From NCBI RefSeq assembly GCF_001885945.1, contig NZ_JXKQ01000005.1, positions 177,193 to 241,192 of the forward strand: a stretch of 64,000 nucleotides of DNA, in the 5' to 3' direction. The notes under the pieces were generated by a model. It made no database searches. It saw only the letters and a program-made list of their open reading frames with translations, and was not told where the DNA came from. This document shows, piece by piece, positions 60,386-64,000 of the stretch. The position numbers and the translations under genes are program-made. This stretch comes from Enterococcus hermanniensis. GTDB taxonomy: Bacteria; Bacillota; Bacilli; Lactobacillales; Enterococcaceae. Positions within the stretch are counted from its first letter, which is position 1, and each line of letters begins with the position of its first letter.

Positions 60386-63300
60386 TCACTATCGACTAAA
60401 CGAACATTCTTTAAAGGTAATTTGCCAGGATTTACCTTTACCGTGTAATGGACAGTATTACTATTCCTTTCTGCAGTTTTTGAAACATAATTTTCATTCT
60501 TTGTATATTCAACTGTTGCTTCAGCTGAGGATGGCTTGTTTAGATCATCTTGATACTTTGCCGTATTTTTAGCAGAACCTACTGCTAATTTATTATTTTG
60601 AGTAGTTACTTTAGTTGTAAACACAATTTTATAGTTATCTTTTTCTCCAACAGGAAATCCGCTAACAGTTAAAGTCCCATCTTTATACTCTGTTTTGAGT
60701 CCGGTAACTTCCTTGCCAGAACTATCTTCTACTTTAACATCATTGTTATATGTTTGGTCTGCAGGGATTTTATCAGTTAACGTACCATTTTTTCCATAAG
60801 GCACATTTCCGGTATTAACATTGATTTCCCAGCCGACTGTATTATTGACAGCATTATAGGTTCCACCTTTACTTAAAGAGATCATTTGACGTTGATCTCC
60901 TGGTGTTTTGAACTCATTGTTTGCCTTATTAGACCAAGTTTTTTTATTTTGCGTGTAGTAATAATCAGCCGTATTAGAAATAACCTGATCCCATTTGGTT
61001 GCATCATAAGTTCCACTATAAGTTATGATAAATTCACTAGTTGTTGCTTTATTATAGTCGAGTGTAAAAGAGGTATCACTGTAGTCAATAGTAAAATCTT
61101 TCGACACTTCTTTCGGTGTACTTCCACTTTTTTCGACTTCTTCGATTTTGATATCGTCTTTATTGTATTTAGCATTTTTTAATGTATCGACTACTTGCCA
61201 ACTATCGATTGACGTGTGTTCTGAATTTACTTTAATTGTCCAAATCACTTTTCCATCATTTTTATCGGTAGAAAGGATTGTTCCGTTATTTCCTTTATCC
61301 GAAGTTTTTACGATCCCTGAATTAGGTCTTGGAAATTCATTCTTGGCTTCATTCCCATTATTATTCCAATTGATTTTGTTACTATATGACGTATCAGCTC
61401 CAGTTGCCGACGTATAAAGTATCAAATCAAAACTATCTGAAATACCTTGTGGAAATACTAAGGAATACGTTTGGTCGCTATCTTTAGTTAAACTAATTGT
61501 TTTTCCTTTATTTCTTCCATCTACTGTAAATTCTGCTTGAAGTAGCTTTTGTAAGTTTTTTTCATTAACCGCATTTCCTTTTTCATCAGTCAAAGACTGA
61601 CTTTGACCAATTTGATCAACAAATTTAGTGCCTATCGGAAGATCGATCCCTGCTTTTGCAAATGAAATTTTCCAATTAGCTACTGAAGTATTACCAACTT
61701 GTGTAATGCCGGTTCCCGATTTTCTGATCGAACTAGCTGAGCCAAATGTTGCTGTCGCATCAGCCGTCACATCACCAGTTTCTTTTGAGGTTAATTTAGC
61801 ACTATTTTTTACCTTTGCAGTTAAATCTTTAGGGTCTAATGCAGAAGGATATTGATTTAAATCAACATCTGTATCAAAAGTTATGACATAAGCTTTTTTA
61901 CTAGTTGGTAAATTCAACTTGATTTCTTTATCTTTTGTATCTGGTTCAGCTATGCCTTCTATCAATTGTGCCGAATTTTGAATCAAACTGCCATCTGTTA
62001 ATGATACATCGTAAGAAACAACTTTCAAATTACCTTTATAAGTTGTTCCAGATGGTAACGTATCCGTCAAAATACCGTTTGTCATCATACTATCTGTTTG
62101 GTTAGCAACAATTTCCCACGTCACAACGGCTTGATTATTCTTAATATCTTTATTATCAGTTTGACTAACTACTCTTTTGGACAGAGCTTTTGCATTAGGA
62201 ACTTTGATATTCGGTACTATGATTTTATCATCGTCTGTAAATGGAATAGTAATCTCAGTCTTTCCTGGATTATCATTTTGTGATTCTTTAACGACACCAG
62301 AGATATTCAAGGTACCCTTTACTCCCGAATTAGCTTCTACAGCCTTCGTAAAAGTAATTTTTGCTGTACCATCTTTATTGATAGTAAATGTTCCAAAGAT
62401 ATTTCCATTACTATCTGATAAATTACCGGATAATGTTTCAGCTACGATCGTAAATTTATCTGGTAGTTTAAAATTAAAATAATCCCCTGCTTTTATATTT
62501 TTACGTAAAGCTTCTGGTAAACTCCAGTTGTATTGTAAAAGTAAATTATCGTTTAATTGGATATCCGCTTGATCAATGGATTGGCCATCTTTAGTCAAAG
62601 TAGCACTGTCAAAAATAGTTTTACCATCAGTCGTGCTGACTGCCATTTTATTGGATCCTGTAAGTGTCGTAATATCTCTTGCAGCGTCGGTAGTTTCATT
62701 AGCTGCCGCACTTGCAACTCTTGCTCTGTGCTTTACTTTTACAACTTGTTTAGTGTCCGTTGTAGCCTCTTGAGCTTTTGTGCCACTCGTTGTACTTGTG
62801 CTTCCAGTAGCTGAAGTTGAAGTTGTTGTTTGATTAGTTGTAGTAGTTTTTGACATAATTTGTTTTGAACTATCTGAGACAAGTGCCGCATGGCTAGCCT
62901 CAGTCGTTGGATCAGTGACACTTGTATTCATACTATTAGTGGTACTAGTTTTACTTTCAGTTATCTGTGTTTCTTTAGCTGGGATTGAAACCGTAACAGG
63001 CTCTTGACCAGCTAATAGGTCATTCTTTGTCCCATCTGTTTGGAATTCATTTTCCAATGCTTGAATCGATAAACTAGTTATATAATCTGTTTGGAAAAAT
63101 AGCTTTCCTTGGCTAGCGTCTTTGGTAGCTTTTGTTTGAATAATGGCAGGTTGATTCTCACTTGTAGTATCAAGTGAAAATAGATTGCTAGGATCACTAC
63201 TAATATTTTCAGGAATAATTTTTTGATTAGCCGATGTTAAGCTAAACCCAACTTGCCGAGCCAATTCACTTGAGCTCTTTGAATACTCAATCGTCCAATC

Positions 63301-63498
63301 CAGATGTTTTTGATCATTATCCTCGCTATAAGATACTTTTGCAGTACCATATTGATTTTCAAATATTTTTGTTTCCGAATTAGTTGTCGCTGCGACTGCT
63401 TCAACTCCGGTAGCAAAATAATTGATAAATGGAATCAATGTCACTATTATTGTGAATAAAGTAACAAAATACGACGGATTTTTCCTCTGCTTGTTCAT
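60346..63498 (-). CDS. Cna-B adhesin, N-terminal secreted part (premature stop)
   Basis: A 1,050-codon frame. Signal peptide 1 to about 37 (positive MNKQRK, hydrophobic core, cut near AVAA). A Ser/Thr-rich low-complexity stretch follows (about 175-250). Then several beta-sandwich domains of the collagen-binding/Cna-A type, shown by recurring elements such as LTDTLPSGTTYKGNL, FVDQIGQSQSL, IDSWQVVDTLKNAKY and TLTDKIPADQTYNND. The frame ends after VDSDWKYLKMLPETLR, in the middle of a domain continued in the next frame. The start is ATG 63498 with GGAGGG upstream; an earlier in-frame ATG would lie on the promoter. Without frame repair the product lacks stalk and anchor and would be secreted. Confidence 0.9.
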   Translation of the reverse strand: MNKQRKNPSYFVTLFTIIVTLIPFINYFATGVEAVAATTNSETKIFENQYGTAKVSYSEDNDQKHLDWTIEYSKSSSELARQVGFSLTSANQKIIPENISSDPSNLFSLDTTSENQPAIIQTKATKDASQGKLFFQTDYITSLSIQALENEFQTDGTKNDLLAGQEPVTVSIPAKETQITESKTSTTNSMNTSVTDPTTEASHAALVSDSSKQIMSKTTTTNQTTTSTSATGSTSTTSGTKAQEATTDTKQVVKVKHRARVASAAANETTDAARDITTLTGSNKMAVSTTDGKTIFDSATLTKDGQSIDQADIQLNDNLLLQYNWSLPEALRKNIKAGDYFNFKLPDKFTIVAETLSGNLSDSNGNIFGTFTINKDGTAKITFTKAVEANSGVKGTLNISGVVKESQNDNPGKTEITIPFTDDDKIIVPNIKVPNAKALSKRVVSQTDNKDIKNNQAVVTWEIVANQTDSMMTNGILTDTLPSGTTYKGNLKVVSYDVSLTDGSLIQNSAQLIEGIAEPDTKDKEIKLNLPTSKKAYVITFDTDVDLNQYPSALDPKDLTAKVKNSAKLTSKETGDVTADATATFGSASSIRKSGTGITQVGNTSVANWKISFAKAGIDLPIGTKFVDQIGQSQSLTDEKGNAVNEKNLQKLLQAEFTVDGRNKGKTISLTKDSDQTYSLVFPQGISDSFDLILYTSATGADTSYSNKINWNNNGNEAKNEFPRPNSGIVKTSDKGNNGTILSTDKNDGKVIWTIKVNSEHTSIDSWQVVDTLKNAKYNKDDIKIEEVEKSGSTPKEVSKDFTIDYSDTSFTLDYNKATTSEFIITYSGTYDATKWDQVISNTADYYYTQNKKTWSNKANNEFKTPGDQRQMISLSKGGTYNAVNNTVGWEINVNTGNVPYGKNGTLTDKIPADQTYNNDVKVEDSSGKEVTGLKTEYKDGTLTVSGFPVGEKDNYKIVFTTKVTTQNNKLAVGSAKNTAKYQDDLNKPSSAEATVEYTKNENYVSKTAERNSNTVHYTVKVNPGKLPLKNVRLVDSDWKYLKMLPETLR
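60370..60376 (-). other. Slippery heptamer U UUA AAA at the adhesin frame break
   Basis: In the frame of the N-terminal part the codons read TAT TTA AAA ATG; the last T with TTA and AAA forms X XXY YYZ (T TTA AAA). A -1 slip here continues AAT GTT GCC, exactly the frame of the C-terminal part. A small AATGTT/AACATT hairpin follows at once; no strong pseudoknot is seen. Confidence 0.5.
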
Positions 63499-64000
63499 TT
63501 TTACCCTCCATAAAATACATAATATAATAGAAACACTATATATTTTATGTTCGCTTTTATTTATTAGCAATCACATTTGTTTAGGTATAAATGATAAAAA
63601 TTAATTTATTCAAAAAATAAACAATTTAACACAGAAATTATTAGTTATTTTTTGTTTAATTAATATAAAACCGTTTTTTTAAGCATTGAAAACCTTATAT
63701 TCTCTTGTTTATTTAGCATAAATTTTCCCGCAGCTGATTTAGATCATATAATATTGTTTTTTTCTATTATTTTGACTAGTTTGTTTTTCAATATATTATG
63801 CTTTTTATTCAAATTAATTAATTTTTTTATTTTAATTAGGAATACATTTTTTTATCTTAGAATTAAAAATAGAGTATCCTATGGCTTATATCATCGGCAA
63901 AGTGATCTTCAAAGCCTATTCAATTTATTAAAATTAATAAATTCGCTATTTTTTCATCATATTTAATTCATAAGTCATTGCTATTATATATTCATACCAA
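63499..64000. other. AT-rich region upstream of the adhesin gene
   Basis: About 500 nt to the window edge. It holds the adhesin promoter near 63542-63570. The rest is very AT-rich with no credible gene; a 70-codon plus-strand frame at 63754-63966 is Phe/Leu/Asn-rich low-complexity reading without a ribosome-binding site. Such AT-rich upstream DNA is common at transcription-factor-controlled surface genes. Confidence 0.5.
63542..63570 (-). promoter_or_regulatory. Promoter of the adhesin gene
   Basis: On the minus strand TTGCTA, 17 bases, then TAAAAT, followed after about 43 bases by the ATG at 63498. Confidence 0.65.

Larger units (their letters stand above)
56540..63498 (-). pseudogene. Whole Cna-B surface adhesin locus with one frame break
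   Basis: Reading both parts with a -1 shift gives a single protein of about 2,319 residues with signal peptide, ligand-binding region, stalk and sorting signal. The break must lie between the TGA at 60388-60386 and the TAA at 60348-60346. It could be a one-base loss (for example in the TTTAAAAA tract), a sequencing error, or a site of programmed or phase-variable frameshifting; see the heptamer at 60370-60376. The rest of the gene is intact, so decay is recent or absent. Confidence 0.65.

Noticed and set aside
63754..63966. 70-codon frame near the right edge
   Set aside because: AT-driven low-complexity sequence without ribosome-binding site or family features.

Overview
This window is a stretch of core chromosome from a low-GC Gram-positive bacterium, almost certainly an Enterococcus. 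The evidence is the gene content and order (complete S10-spc-alpha ribosomal supercluster followed by ecfA1-ecfA2-ecfT-truA, a plsX-linked acyl carrier protein, a zinc-type S14, a DUF960 protein, an Mga/MafR-type regulator) and the enterococcal character of the ribosomal proteins. The species cannot be fixed from sequence reading alone. No tRNA, rRNA, CRISPR array, insertion sequence or prophage gene was seen.

Layout. 1-9738 (mostly minus strand): smc (cut by the left edge), rnc, a plus-strand cysteine hydrolase, acpP, plsX, recG, fakA and an Asp23/YloU protein; three of these (fakA, plsX, the ACP) handle acyl-phosphate or acyl-ACP for phospholipid synthesis. 10062-13086 (plus): rpmB and a YfhO membrane protein. 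13168-35718 (minus): read in transcription order this is rpsL-rpsG-fusA, tuf, then rpsJ to rplQ with secY, adk, infA and rpoA embedded, and finally the ECF vitamin-transporter energizing module and truA. 36121-43371: central metabolism and RNA/translation genes (rpiA, gpmA, an Arr-type rifampin ADP-ribosyltransferase, udk, a HAD phosphatase, rsuA, L25, DUF960, a MATE exporter). 43408-51267 (mostly minus): kup, pnp, rpsO, def (plus), niaR, an acetyltransferase/chorismate mutase fusion and a sirtuin. 51412-54159 (plus): a lysine riboswitch and a two-gene amino-acid ABC transporter. 54184-63498: a TMEM175-type channel, an Mga-type regulator, and convergent to it a roughly 2,300-residue sortase-anchored Cna-B adhesin whose reading frame is broken once.

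The most rewarding material is in the untranslated regions. A yybP-ykoY (manganese) riboswitch with its terminator lies in front of the potassium transporter kup. A full lysine riboswitch re-assigns the glutamine-like ABC transporter to lysine. The L25 gene has a long hairpin-rich leader ending in an intrinsic terminator. The S10, str and rpsO operons have structured leaders. The rplQ-ecfA1 junction carries a multibranched terminator with two competing 5' arms. In the adhesin the frame break coincides with a U_UUA_AAA heptamer in exactly the right phase for a -1 shift, so programmed or phase-variable frameshifting must be weighed against a simple one-base loss or sequencing error. I found no clearly new multi-gene system; the window is mainly housekeeping DNA with unusual regulatory RNA and one surface-protein locus.
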